Assembly: GCA_916610825.1 (NCBI GenBank)
Contig: OU744446.1
Location: 33,771,436-33,835,435, forward strand
DNA from: Haliclystus octoradiatus
Taxonomy: Eukaryota; Cnidaria; Staurozoa; Stauromedusae; Haliclystidae
Length of the DNA stretch: 64,000 bases
Direction: 5' to 3'
Below are positions 31,862-64,000 of this stretch, in pieces (position 1 is the stretch's first letter; each line of letters begins with the position of its first letter). The translations under genes and the position numbers were made by a program. The notes below the pieces were generated by a model that saw only the letters and a program-made list of their open reading frames with translations, searched no databases and had not been told where the DNA came from.

Positions 31862-33575
31862 CGGTCTTTCACTAACTTTTCATTGAACCAGACACAGAAT
31901 ATTCATTTATGTCTTCCTTCATTATTTTCACAGTCATTTGATAATCATCTAATTGCCATGTACCACGTGATGTCATCTCATAATCACCCAATGGGATTGG
32001 TATAGATAATTCTGCTACAACTGGCTGTAGTTCTATCACTGTTGAATGCAGAACATGAATTATAGAATATGTATAGACCGTTGAAAAGTATAGCATTTAA
32101 TCCAAAATGAATCTATTTATAAATGTACCCCCTTTAATGCATGTCATCGGTGTTTTTAAATCTCATTTTCATCGGTCATTAGGGCTCACATAATATTTCC
32201 ATTCCTTACTGTTATTAGTAATTCATCCTTCCGATTGGCGGGTCGTTGCGAAATGTTTTTGATCTTTCATTATCTGCCCGTTGCTTAAAACCCTACAATA
32301 ACAGGCCACTAGTATAATGAAGACGCCCTCTATATTGTGAGAGAATGTAAACATTGTTTTCAATATTTAGTTTCAATAAATTTGTTTAGTGATTGACTGA
32401 TAGAATCAAACTGAACTGTTGAATTTATTCCAAATAATTTTCGATCAATTTTAAAAGAGGTATGAATTAATTTGTGCGTGTATAGTAATATAATATATAA
32501 AAACCTTTTCCCGAAATTGATTGGTCAAGAAATGTTTCTTCATACAAAACACGCAGCAATAGACACGTCCATTGAAGTTACGAATTCAAGCGTTTCATAA
32601 TTGCCTATTTTTCGTATACTTACAATGAGGTAATAAATCGAGATGTCCTTCTGCACTTGTAACATAAGTCACTTTTTCTAAACACGTGTTGACATAAAAC
32701 ACTGTGATCCTAAAAGGTCGTAAAGCATTCACCTCCCGTGATGCAAAGTATAAAAAGAATTGAGGCTGAAGTGTTGTAATGACTCCTTCTAATGTTAGAC
32801 AATGCGCTTTCTCTGGTAACACTGTCAATAAACAGCTACCAGATAATAGGCGTAACCCACATCCTTTAATTTCGTATTTTCCATGTAAATCTGGCATTGA
32901 TGATGCCAACTTTTGTAGGCTTGGAAATGGTGTGATTACAATCTTCTTCTCGATCTTCCTTCCTACAAATCAATCACATATTTATTAATAAGCAAGTATT
33001 TTCTGATTAAACTATAGTCATAATTGCTATATGTACTTGCTAAAGGTAATTTAATTGATCGTGTATCATTAAAGATGTATTTGTTTTAAGTATGTTAAAA
33101 CTTTAAAACTCTCAAATTTAAAACATATGGTATTTTATTATTGATGTTTATAAATTTTAATTAAAACATGATAATTCGTATCCCTTTATTACTTGAGACA
33201 GACTTGAATCGTGTTATATACACTGTTCTCATAACTGAGGTAAAGGGATGTGTAGGTTGAATTCATAAAATATTGGTAAACTTCTTATGAAAATGTGTGT
33301 TTTTTTAACTAAAAATGGACAAACTACGTATCATACAAAGATATCTCGTTATAGTGTTGCAATGTAAGCCATTATTAAGCCGATATTTCAAGGTGAATTT
33401 AAGTGAATCTCTGGTAATTACCTATACATACTGTATTAATTCACTCCATATTATAATAACTACCAATTAATATCATGGCTTATTAAATACCTTTCGTAGG
33501 TTTCATTTTGGGTTTCGCTGATTGCGCCTTATCCATCATCAGAATGAGACAGATGATCATTACCAAACCTCTCAT
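29284..33575 (-). CDS. Secreted 520-residue protein of unknown family
   Basis: Five exons: 33491-33575, 32624-32962, 31877-32038, 31262-31432, 29284-30089; all introns are phase 1 and all junctions stay open. Starts MRGLVMIICLILMMDKAQSA, a clear signal peptide likely cut near residue 20. Exon 2 has five cysteines (IKGCGLRLLSGSCLL, AHCLT, NTCLEK, LPHC). The body is mostly beta-type hydrophobic/polar alternation with a few N-glycosylation sites (RNQTLAL, SNFSHA, LNDTYV). The C-terminus is basic (RGTKSRRD, KKFVKRDRNN). I do not recognise a domain. The neighbouring gene 3.8 kb upstream on the same strand is the PA14 giant protein, so both may belong to the extracellular matrix. The splice donor at 31876 (GTTAGT) is the weakest junction; it is followed by a (GTT)n run. 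Confidence 0.82.
30385..30807 (+). mobile_element. LINE reverse transcriptase C-terminal remnant
   Basis: The plus-strand frame GVRCLLYSSETWVLS, then YEAMLWHSLGYTVH, resembles the L-L-Y-G-S-E-T-W segment after the reverse transcriptase domain of non-LTR elements. A later frame, SAMSDHDLWRSLCSQYVKR, resembles the final A-x-D-R-x-x-W-R-x-L-C end. Frames are shifted relative to each other, so the copy is decayed. It lies antisense within an intron of the 520-residue protein gene. Confidence 0.6.
31819..31862. repeat. (AAC)n microsatellite, about 14 units
   Basis: Runs of AAC at 31819-31862. It starts about 9 bases downstream of the 5' splice site of exon 3 of the minus-strand gene, where it reads (GTT)n. 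Confidence 0.95.
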
Positions 33576-36500
33576 GAGTCAGAGTGGTTTGAACTTGTGC
33601 TTCTCCAACAAGCTATAACGTGATATCAATAATGTAAACAGTAATATTAAACATCATCAGTCATCGACCAATACGTCAATACAAAAATCTACCACTCGAT
33701 TGGTCGAGCAGCGGTCAATTAGAAAGCTTTTCTGACCGATCCATGTTTTCTAACCATTACGGTGAAAACACGGTACAGATATCAATTGCGTTTTTAATTA
33801 CTTTAATACAAAAATACTTTTAAATAATTGAAGAAAAATAATGTATTAAGCTTCTTGACGTTATGAGTTTCAATATTGACCTCGTATTGATATTGACTAA
33901 AACAGCTGTTCTTGGAAGCGAGGTATTCATTACTGCCAAGTAATGACCCAGATTATGCGAGGTACGTATGCCGATATTCAATCAGTCTGAGGTCAATAAC
34001 TGCTAAATATTAAACTAATTTTAGATTCAAGATATAGATTGTTTTTTACATCCTAACAATAATACGTTGGAAAAGGGTGGGATAATTCAATTTCATTGAT
34101 ACCCTCAAGATATTTAAATATAGTTTAAATATGGATACTGAATATATTTTATTGCATATAGTTAGAATATACAGTTTATGTTTTACATTCATTAAAATTG
34201 GATGTGTGATATGATTGACACAGATGTCCATTTGTTCGATGTACTTTTATCTTCTGCTGAAATTTCTATTCGCTATGTACACATTTTACCCAAGTGCTTT
34301 ATATCTTTTTTATGTCAGATTAAGACATACTTTACTACACAAATAATTTAAATTAATCTATAGGCTGTATGAGATCTTTGGGGATTTTTCTATATTAATT
34401 AACTATATGTTCCATATCAGATATAATCATTTGTTGGGATTGCCAATGCACAGTGCCAATAACTTCCTATACAGAGATGATAATCTTTCGATTTATTTTC
34501 ACATTCGACACTGTTTAAAATAATAGGGTCAATTGGACTGTATTTTGTTTATAACAATATGGCAGCATGAGCATTCTGAAAAGCTCTATAACTTTATGAT
34601 CATTGTGGCTTGATAACAAAAACATAACATTGATTTTAATCAAGATGTAAGGAGAGAAAATAAATTATACACCACTCTACCAACAGCTTTATTTAACCTG
34701 AGCAAGGTCAATTAAGTTCGAAATCATTAATTTTTCTTATCAAAAGTCTTTTATTAGAATAACAATGTAGAGACCTTGTAAAAGGTCCTTGATCTCCGAC
34801 CTCAAATCGGGACCTTAATGTCAAAGTAGACACGACCTTGTATTGTTGTTTTCCACAGCTCTTCCTAGGTTACCTATATAGTTATTAGCAAGGACAGATC
34901 AACTTACCATTAATTAGGTAGGTAGACGTATTTTTCATTTATTATAGGTATATTAATAAATCACTCAAATGTTTTCCATCGCAATTTATGCTTCCCAACC
35001 CTCAACTTGATAATTTGCGAATTGTGTAAGCTTCGTAAAAATTTGAATCGTTATGTTTGCAATTATGCAAAATACAGTTATTATTTCAACATCACCTCAA
35101 GATAAATTTATTGTTCTAAGTAATTATAATTGAAAATAAAGTTTAATGTTTGCATGACATCATCTCGCCCTGTTAGATAGCAACGTCTTGCCCAGCAAGA
35201 GATTTGGCTTCTGACCTCACGATATATGATCCGGAACAAATGGCCTGCCAATCAAATACGACCAGGTGAAATAGCTGTTGCTATGGACACCAGAATGGAA
35301 CCTGTTGACTATTGAAAAATAGTTTTTCTCCAAATGATTTAAAAATTTGACGTTGTAATTAGCATGTAAGCGCGGAAAATCCATTTCACTCGACGTTTTA
35401 TCAACGATGATCAGTCATTATCAGTAAGAGTCCAATGTTTATTGTTGGTGATTTGGAAAGTTGATTATTTTGAAATTTGTTCATTTGGTGTTTGTTTAAA
35501 TTTATGGATTATATCTATTTAATTTGATTTCTATTTTCAAAAGTGATAGCATCGTGTTCATCTGGAATCAAGTTAAAGAATGATTTGTGTTAAATTATGG
35601 CAAGATCGTATCTATATTCCAATGTATATTAAATCATTTGAATCTGTTATATATTAACAATCCACCAATTTTCAACAGACATTTATTCATTATGAAGTGC
35701 ATACATTTTTCTTGTTTAATGATATTATGTCCACCCCAATTCACTATAGATGTAGTCACGTGATCAATGTCTAGCACCAAACACTTCCAATATCCGAACT
35801 TTTGCAAAAACCTGGAAATTATAATATGATTTTTAGACTTTATTTAATATTTAAAATTTAAAAATTGTGTAATGGTTTCAAGTCTTCGTTTCCATTTCAA
35901 TGGCCATATTCTATAGCTATTTGAAGAAAGAAGGATTGATTGTATAATTACTGTACTTCTTAACGGCTACTAAACACCTTAAGATGCCTTGCGATTTGCG
36001 AATTGAAGAGAAGCAATAAAGCTATAATATAGGTTAAGCATCCAGAGCATTTATATATATTAAGTTCCTAAAAAATTCCATTAAATTTGTAACGTTATAA
36101 TAAACATTGTGCTTCAATACAATAGCTGTTCAAATGATGATCCACCTTCGTAGTCTAAATTTTTTGATCAATATTGTAGCCTTATTTTCTTCAAAATAGG
36201 TTTACTTATATATTAGAGGATTAGCCATTAAATTCTTACATTTTTAAGTCATTCGTGCGACTATTTCCAATAGCTCTGTAGAAGTCATATAGAAATAAGC
36301 AAATTATAACGGGACTTGGTTGATGACTGTCGTTCATATCAAATATATGACACTGAAAAAATTGTGGCGAGGGGGTGTTTATCAATAAATTATTACACGA
36401 AAATCATTGTCAAAATGTACAACTACAATTTGATAACAGGGTTGGTAATGTAGGGTCAGAGGGAATTGAAGGACCTCATGACGGGGACATTCCTCCCCCT

Positions 36501-37399
36501 CATTGGGGAAAAATTTTGGCTGTCAAGGGAAAATTTAGTAATTTTTTAAGTACTCTTTCAAATATTTTCTAGAAAATACCGCCTCTTGTTGGGGAAATCT
36601 TTGTGCCACCCTTGTTTTATATAATTATAGCTTGAAATTTTGAAAGAGTTTTCCGTGCCAATATTAATTATCGTAAATTCACACTGGATATAATGTTGTA
36701 CGGTATACATTACTGCTGTATAAAAGGCAAACGCTGTGGGAGATAGATGTCTCTATAGTAGAATGAAAAAAGGAAAAAATTAGTTGTTTATCGAATGTTC
36801 ATCGATTTTTGTATATAAAACTTAAATCTACCCATATTTCACTTATACTGTAGGCATAGCATCACTGTGTAACATATTAGTGATACCGTCTATTTGAATA
36901 TGATTGCAGACTGTAAAGCTGCTCAGTATAACAATTATAGAAGTTCGTATAATGGATTGATTATAGAAAATCCATTTTAATTATAAATTATTCATAATAT
37001 ATATGATACATAAATAATCTACATAAAATAAGCTATTATTCGATGTTTTGCAAAAGGCGCTAAATGTTTAGATTTTGAACTCCGTCTGATAATATTTTCC
37101 TCAAAATAGTTAGGAAATGGCAATTATTATAACTAGTAAATAAAGTACTATATGTGCAGCTATATCTGCATCCAGTTGTTAGTTTCATCCAAATGCAAAT
37201 TACATTCGTTATTCATTAATATAATGAAACAAAATTATAAAAAGATATATTAGTTTCTGAAGTATATCTATCTCAGGTAAATCTCATTTAAACGTCTTGT
37301 TGTGATATTACGGTCCGCCAGCGAATCATCCACCATCACCTCTCATTATTATTCTAATTTACATATATTGTATTTAAAATGATGTACAAACTATTGCAT
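33576..37399. other. Intergenic region between the secreted 520-residue protein and the PA14 gene
   Basis: About 3.8 kb of AT-rich sequence. Any promoter of the 520-residue gene should lie at its left end. The segment near 36365-36600 is locally GC-richer (GAGGGGGTGTTTATCAAT, GGGGACATTCCTCCCCCTC), and a similar GAGGGGGTGTTTGTCAAT occurs near 14047. It is probably an old dispersed repeat. No exon seen. Confidence 0.5.
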
Positions 37400-57653
<20,254 letters not shown>

Positions 57654-60325
57654 CACAAATACTATATGTCCATCAGTTTTTGTAACTAAATAGTAATGAA
57701 GATGAATAAAGAAAGACTATTACATAAGAAATAAATTAGTTAGTTTATCTGAACAAATTTCAAAGCAAAATATCGAATTGCATCTCCCATACTGCAAATC
57801 ATATGTAAATTTTGAACTTCAAATGTTCTCAAATTCTTTGACCTATCTATCTCGAACTATCTTTCATCTCGAATACGTTGGATTTAATGCAATTGCATAT
57901 GTTCCATTAATTTGCTGATAAATTATTCTTAATTTGGGAATATCGACAGTTCAAATCATGTGCAGTGACCGGGCTGGGATTCTTTTTAATTAAAATAAAT
58001 TTGTATAGTTTACCTCCAAATGTTACGAAGTATGGAACGCCTCCAACACCATGAAAACTAAAACCATATTAAATTTGACTCGGGTTCAAGCAATAGAACT
58101 GATCTTACATAAATAATATAGGAATTTTACTTAAGTTCTTTTTTCTTTCAAATCTCGTATTTTAACCCATCATGGCGGATGCAGACCTCATAAATATTCA
58201 TGAGCTAATTCATGTGCAAAAACAGTGAAGGAAGTTTACATATTCTTCAATTGAAAATCAGCAGAGCGAAGATAATTAGGCGAATATGGTTATTACTTTT
58301 ACAATCTAGGCTACAAATCTAGTTTTCTTATGCTATCCAGAATCCTTTGCAGCCCCTGAAAGTTGTTTGCCACTTGCATGATATACCCTTGATGTAAATT
58401 TCCTTTGAATGTTATATGAAAGTAAGAGTGTAAGAATGGAAATTTCAAAAATATTCATTCATATAACAGCTAATTAACAGAAGTTAACAGAAAAACATGA
58501 ACAACAATAAATAAGAAACTAACAATAAACTTCAAGTTTGTTATATATTATTTATTATAGGCAACAAAAACATGATGGAAAAACGATTTTGGAATGATTT
58601 ATGCATTGATTGACTGATATTGGATGTGTTTCTAATTGCTATGGAATTATTTTTGTATTACGATACAATGTTATTCATCAGGAGTTTCTTAGTATAGCAT
58701 TCCAAAGTAAATGGCTAAGACAATACTGGAATGGCTTGAAAACGTTTCAATTCTTTATATTAAAGTTCCTACTACTCTCTTGCCATTATCCTTTACACTA
58801 TGAAATGTTTTACAAAAGAAAATTTTTAACTAAAAAATCTTTACATGGAGCTATGTTCAATGTGAAATTACTTTTTTGTAGACCTGTATTGATGAATTCA
58901 TTGAAAATATATATCTTTTTCTGCCGGTGTATTACATAATTTAATACAGATTATTACATCGCAATGCAGTCCTTATGATATTCAGCATTTAAATTCAGGA
59001 GGAAGATGAGTTATAACTGAGCTTGAATTCATTGATTTAACAATTTTTCATGTGTCCTTGTCAGCTGGTTCATGGAAATCAGCATCATGATTTCATCCGT
59101 CAAAAACATTTAAACAGAAGCTATATAAGTACAATGCGCATGTGCAAAGGAAACATTGAATACTCATTCAGTAAATTTGACCTCAGAATAACGACCTGCT
59201 ATGCGCTCAACCGTTGCATAAACTTCAGTAAAATATTGAGCCAAAAAAAGATTATTAAAAAGTATTGGATTTAATTATGGAGATTTTCAACAAATAAAAC
59301 AACAAGTAGGGTTTAATACTACATTATAGCATGCATATATATTTTGACCTTGTTATGTTGTCGTATTCAGTCATAAAGTAATTTATTATACTCTTTTTGA
59401 TAGACCGGTGTACCTAGATTCATGTCTATATCCCTTCAGATTCTTATCGATTGTTGAGTTTATTTTAACTTCAATAATCCAATAGAATATAGATGCTTTT
59501 ATGGAGATACTAGAAAGTATATGGATGATAAGAATCTATTAATTTATGTACGTGAAATCTGATTTCATACTAGCTTCTTTATTTGAGACCAATTTAGAAC
59601 ATCAGAACCAGATGTTTATGGGATCAAGGGGGGTCAGACACTGAATCCGGCAGGAGTAACGGGAACCGGAGTAAAAGGAATTTCTTGCCAAGTGGAAGCA
59701 GGAGTCGCAGTGGAATAGGATGCAACACTTGTCATTTCATTGTAAACATTGGAAATGTTAAATTGTCTGCACATTCCTAACCCGATTCCTAAATAGAGGT
59801 TGCTTACAAAACTACATTCAACAGTTGGATTTCTTACCAGAGTTTGAATTAAATATTTTGTATCCAGGTCTTGAGCAGAAGTCTATTTTCTTACACTTTA
59901 GAGCTAGGGTTAGACTCATAATCATCATTATCATTTATTCAGAATAAACTTGATAATCTATAACCATTTCTCACAGGACTCAGATATTTGATATTTGATA
60001 TTATTTTTTCATATTCTGAACATTCGGACACCATACGCCCTTGTGCGAGCAAAGAAAGACTGGCCCCTCATAATAACAGAAATAACCATGGCTAGAATAT
60101 TTGAGCCTGGTATTTGTTTATAGTTTTCTTTGTACTATAGTTCATTTCCATTAAAATAATTGAGCAGCTTGTCGTCGCTGTGTATACCAACAATAAAGGT
60201 CGATTCCGAATGACAACTCGTCCTCGATGCTTGATTGTTTAACATTTATTACACTTTGTAATGAATCTGTATTGTCATTTTCATTGCAGTTCCTCATGTA
60301 AGTACAATCGCAAAGCATTACCGTG
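57654..60325. other. Divergent intergenic region between the PA14 and His-rich genes
   Basis: About 2.7 kb between two gene starts pointing away from each other, so promoters of both should lie here. I see no TATA or initiator motif that stands out from the AT-rich background. Short open frames here show no coding character. A TCATCATTATCATTTATT segment near 59940 resembles LINE tails seen elsewhere in the window. Confidence 0.5.
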
Positions 60326-61767
60326 ATGAGTAGAACAATGTTTACCCATTTGGCATTACACTGCCTATTGGCTTTTGTAATAATTTGTCTTAGTGATACA
60401 TTACCAATAAAAGATCTTGAAGTTCATGACACAAAATATGAAGTCCATATTGCAAGTAGGTACTAAACTCTTCTCATGACAAACATAGAAAATGGCATGC
60501 TTGCATATGCTTATGTATTTTGACGTCAAACCTATATATGCTAATGCAAAGAATGTTACTCTTTTCTTACAACATCGAATTTGATTAATTCCTTTTTTTA
60601 CTTGAGTTTGGAGTTAACTTGTTATAATCTTGCTTTAATCGTATGGACGTTTCTAATTTACATTCTATACTTTGTGATAGTGTCATATTTTGTCCATTGT
60701 ATATAACAGAAAGGGAATATACACGCAAGACACGCCTGAGATGCTATTTACTTTTGTATCATAATAAAAATTATTCGATCAATCTGATTGGTTTAGAGTT
60801 TGACGCCAAATCACCATATAGCATAACTAGGTTCAAAAACACAATCGAACTTACAATTCGAACTTGATATCACGAATGAGTATTTCAAATTTGATCAGGA
60901 GTATTCAAAACCATTTTATGGGCAAGAAAGTCATGTAGATGCTTGTAAAATGTGTGCTAGCTATATTACAAAGTAATTGGTGCTCATTTTTTTGAAAATA
61001 TGGGCCAATTGCTTAATAAATTAAATTTGAAATCTATAGGACGAAGAATCCATGATGATCACGACGACGATCACGATCACGATGAGCATGATCATCACGA
61101 TGAACATGATCATGAAGATGAGCATGAACACGAACATGAACACGAGAGGGCACGCGGTGGTCATAAACACCATCATCATGAAGATGAATATGAGCATGAA
61201 AAACCACACGGAGAATATATGCATCCTCATCATCATCGAGAAGGAGAAAATCATGTTGTTATGCCACCGCCGCATATGATGGGAGATAATAATTTACAAC
61301 ACTTACACGATGACCAACATCATGGAGAGTACCATGATGAACGATTTGAATCTGATCATCATGGAGAACATTTTGATCAAGTTTTTGGTACATGGGTACC
61401 TGATGGTGATTTTCGACACGAAGAACATGAACAGGAACATGAACATGAAGGCGGAGAACAAAGGAATTTTGATCCTAATTCATATGAAGGAATGGGTGGT
61501 ACCGAGGGTAATCATCAAGAAGATCCTGCTGAAATAGGACACGAAATGTACCATGATGATACTGCAGCAAATCATAATGAGGATCCAATGGACATTATAC
61601 GTGGAGCTAGTGATGAAGAAGGTCTCCATACATCGCGGAGTTTACACGATCCTGACATGCCAGATGATTTAAATAACCCAGATGCTGGTCCAGAAGATAG
61701 TGTTGAAGATAACCACAGTGTTGAAGAACCAGGATCACTTGACAATCAGCAACCTCCTAATGAATAA
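60326..61767 (+). CDS. Secreted His/Asp/Glu-rich protein
   Basis: Two exons: 60326-60455 and 61040-61767, joined in phase 1 (GCAA/GTAGGT donor, CTATAG acceptor); 285 residues. It starts MSRTMFTHLALHCLLAFVII, a signal peptide likely cut near residues 22-26. The second exon is dominated by His, Asp and Glu: HDDHDDDHDHDEHDHHDEHD and several more HEHEHE and HHHH runs, then an acidic Asn/Asp/Pro-rich C-terminus ending NQQPPNE. Clusters like these bind zinc, copper or nickel in histidine-rich glycoproteins. Metal binding is therefore a fair inference, but no enzymatic domain is present. The frame that begins at 61000 inside the intron is an alternative start without a signal peptide and is less likely. 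The neighbouring Gly/His-rich gene is convergent. Confidence 0.8.
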
Positions 61768-62847
61768 AAAAGTTAGGGAAACCGAAGGAGAGCATTGCCC
61801 AGTAATACCTGAAGATATATCCCAGCAAAAAATCGGTTATGTTCTATATATATTCTTTGCTATTATTAGTAAAATATTAATATTATTTCATTTTGCGCAA
61901 TTTAAGCAGAAATACTTTCAAGGATACAATGGACAGCAGACTGAAATAATTTCACAAAACATTAATGAATATTTCTCTAATCTATCAATGCGCGAGAACT
62001 TTGTTAAATAACGAGATGTAGAATGACATTTTAGAATTTTATTTATCAATAATTATTTATTTGTCTCGTTTTTCTAACGAACAGTTAGGTGAGTATACTA
62101 TACTCAAGCAGCTATATTTCATTCCCATAGGACGTCAGCCAAGAATGTGATAATTATAAAAAATTATTGATCATTGAATGATCTCAATCGGTCTTGGTAT
62201 AGTGCATAGTTAGTCAATAGTCATGGCTAGCTAGTGCATTCAACATTTTCCTCAGTTTCGTCGGTTTAAACCTATAGTCCGAATCGGTCTTTGTGTAGTG
62301 CATAGTTTATCATGGTTAGCTAGTGCATTGGACATTTTCCCGCACGTTTGTCGGTTTAACCCCTGGAAGGAACCCTCTGTTGCTTGGCGCGTCAGGAAAG
62401 CACCCGGACAAACGTTTGGAATACTGACCAATGCACTAACCAATTGTAACTTCAATGAGAAAAAAGCCATTAGCTTACCCAGTTTGTAGAAAATTCATAA
62501 ATGCAATAATGAAATCGTGAACTGAAATCATTACAAGTTCAAAAAAGTATAACGGAATGCATTATTTCACGAATTGCAAATATTTATCCCAAAAATTGTA
62601 TGTACATTTCAATTGAATTTTAATTTAAATTATAGCTATACATTGGCCTATGACAAATATAAGCTCTTATAACGTATATTATATCATCTTCTAGCTATCA
62701 TCTTTGATAGATTTATCTGTATAACAGTATCCCAAAGGCAGGACTATTTGACTTGCAAATTTTCTTATTTCTTGGGTTTTACAATAGTTTTCAAACCAAG
62801 TGAAAGATCTTGGTTCTTGGATACAGAAGCATTAATACATATATTAA
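61768..62847. other. Intergenic region between convergent genes
   Basis: Contains the 3' region of the His-rich gene and a tandem duplication at 62186-62363. Nothing else recognised. Confidence 0.55.
62186..62363. repeat. Imperfect tandem duplication, about 90-bp copies at 96-bp spacing
   Basis: AATCGGTCTTGGTATAGTGC at 62186 and AATCGGTCTTTGTGTAGTGC at 62282 begin two similar copies. Both continue through GCTAGTGCATT and end with a TCGGTTTAA(A/C)CC motif. Confidence 0.8.
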
Positions 62848-63991
62848 TTAACGATAAAACCTAATATGTCTTCCCAAAGTTTTGTGCAACTTTATAGGAT
62901 GCTTCCTACGACGAAACAATTTTATCTTCTTATTTGACCTCCGTGTGCTCTTCCTTGGTTTATGTCCTCCACATCCGCATGACTTCTTATAAACACCAAA
63001 ACCACCATTATGTGCATGGACGTCATAGTTATGTGGATTTAGCATATCGGATGTCAAAATCTCATACGGATTGGGTCCAAGTATGGGAGGGATTGGCTTC
63101 ACATAATCAGGAACAGGAAGGGAAGGTTGTGAATGTGGAATATGATAAACAGGGTAAGGGACATGAATTGTTTGATATCCATCTCCGTGGGCCATTCCTT
63201 CTGCACCTCCGTGGCCACCACCACCACCTCCGTGACCACCACCACCACCTAAACCACCAAATCCACCTCCTCCCCCACCACCAAATCCGCCACCAAACCC
63301 ACCTCCACCAAAACCTCCTCCACCATTTCCTCCGCCGTGCTCTCCTCCGTGGTATCCCCCTCCACCTTGATCATGTCCCCTTGTATATCCTTCATCGTGA
63401 CTTTCCTGTTCGTGGCCTCCGTGATGTTCTCCCTCGCTTGCAGTGATTGGTTGATGCTGTGAATGAACTTCTGGTCCACCTGCGTGATGATGTAATACAG
63501 CTGCCTCGTTCCTCAATTCGTGGGCTTTAGCATCCAATACAGCAGCTTGCATTTTGAAATGTTCGGCTTCACAAAGTAGACTATCAACATTGCCTTCAAT
63601 TTCGTGGGCTTCATGACCAACACTACCCTGATGAATCAACTCTTCTCCATGTTCCCTTCCAAGACCATACCCAGGTTGTCCAACGGTATGACCACCATAG
63701 CTACCACCGCCACCACCAACACCTTCCTGACCATGACCTCCAGTATGACCTGGTGGAGATAGCATTGGAAATGAATGCGGCATATGACCAAACTGCCCGT
63801 ATACGTTTTCCCCTTGGCCATAACCACCACCACCACCCATCCCACCACCACCACCACCGCCCATTCCACCTTCACCACCACCCCCACCGTGACGCTTCTT
63901 AACATCATCACCATTGTTGCTGTTTTCTTTTGTTCTGTGTCGTTTTTTTGCAACTTTCGTAAGGTATTTAAAGGAATTCTCCACACTTCTC
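62848..63991 (-). CDS. Gly/His-rich protein, last exon (5' part beyond the window)
   Basis: Acceptor TATTCACAG at 64000-63992, then an exon open for 381 residues to a TAA at 62848. It enters in phase 1, so a further upstream exon must lie outside. Order: basic start (KYLTKVAKKRHRTKE), Gly tracts with His, a helical stretch (HFKMQAAVLDAKAHELRNEA) with one Cys, a second long Gly region, a Pro/Tyr segment (YPVYHIPHSQPSLPVPDYV) and a basic tail with SCGCGGHKPRK that ends RRRKHPIKLHKTLGRHIRF. The plan of Gly tracts, short helix and basic tail resembles the PA14 protein without the PA14 domains. No family assigned; cuticle- or matrix-type structural proteins have similar composition. Starts read from GTG inside the exon are not real initiation sites. 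Confidence 0.75.
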
Positions 63992-64000
63992 CTGTGAATA

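Noticed and set aside
58610-58939. 109-residue plus-strand frame in the divergent intergenic region
   Set aside because: Hydrophobic, Phe/Tyr/Leu-rich translation typical of AT-rich non-coding DNA; no splice partner found.
61000-61039. Start of the His-rich protein at 61000
   Set aside because: A signal-peptide exon at 60326-60455 joins in phase to an acceptor at 61039, so this ATG lies in the intron.

Overview
This is a stretch of AT-rich, intron-rich animal nuclear DNA. The evidence is canonical GT-AG introns (mostly phase 1), a single-exon rhodopsin-type 7TM receptor, secreted multidomain proteins (ILEI, PA14, a PAN-like segment), Penelope-like, LINE and LTR retroelements, and very long (ATT)n microsatellites. 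An invertebrate fits best. Sponge, cnidarian or lophotrochozoan cannot be separated from the sequence alone. I see no rRNA, tRNA or CRISPR array.

Layout. (1) 188-9839, plus: the 3' part of an extracellular protein with two ILEI/PANDER domains around a ~700-residue Ser/Ala/Gly-rich region; its seventh intron here holds a fold-back Penelope-like element. (2) 12776-22001, minus: a small secreted Cys-containing protein with a PAN-like segment; a large intron holds a 5'-truncated Penelope-like element with a compact type-I hammerhead ribozyme, set inside ~2.1 kb of (ATT)n. (3) 26692-27558, minus: intronless 7TM receptor. (4) 29284-33575, minus: a five-exon secreted protein of 520 residues that I do not recognise. 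(5) 37400-57653, minus: a giant secreted protein, about 3,376 residues over 15 exons, with two PA14 domains, Gly/Ala/Pro-rich tracts, short amphipathic helices, many Ser-Gly-Ser-Gly sites typical of glycosaminoglycan attachment, and a basic tail with furin-like sites. (6) 60326-61767, plus: a secreted His/Asp/Glu-rich protein. (7) 62848-63991, minus: the last exon of a Gly/His-rich protein that continues beyond the window.

Taken together the locus looks like a neighbourhood of secreted, low-complexity structural proteins: ILEI protein, PA14 proteoglycan-like protein, His-rich and Gly-rich proteins. This is an inference from composition and domains; no expression or homology search was possible. 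All exon boundaries were read by eye from splice signals and phase continuity, and each multi-exon model stays open through every junction. Microsatellite-derived reading frames and the Pro-rich antisense frames of the Gly-rich exons are not genes.
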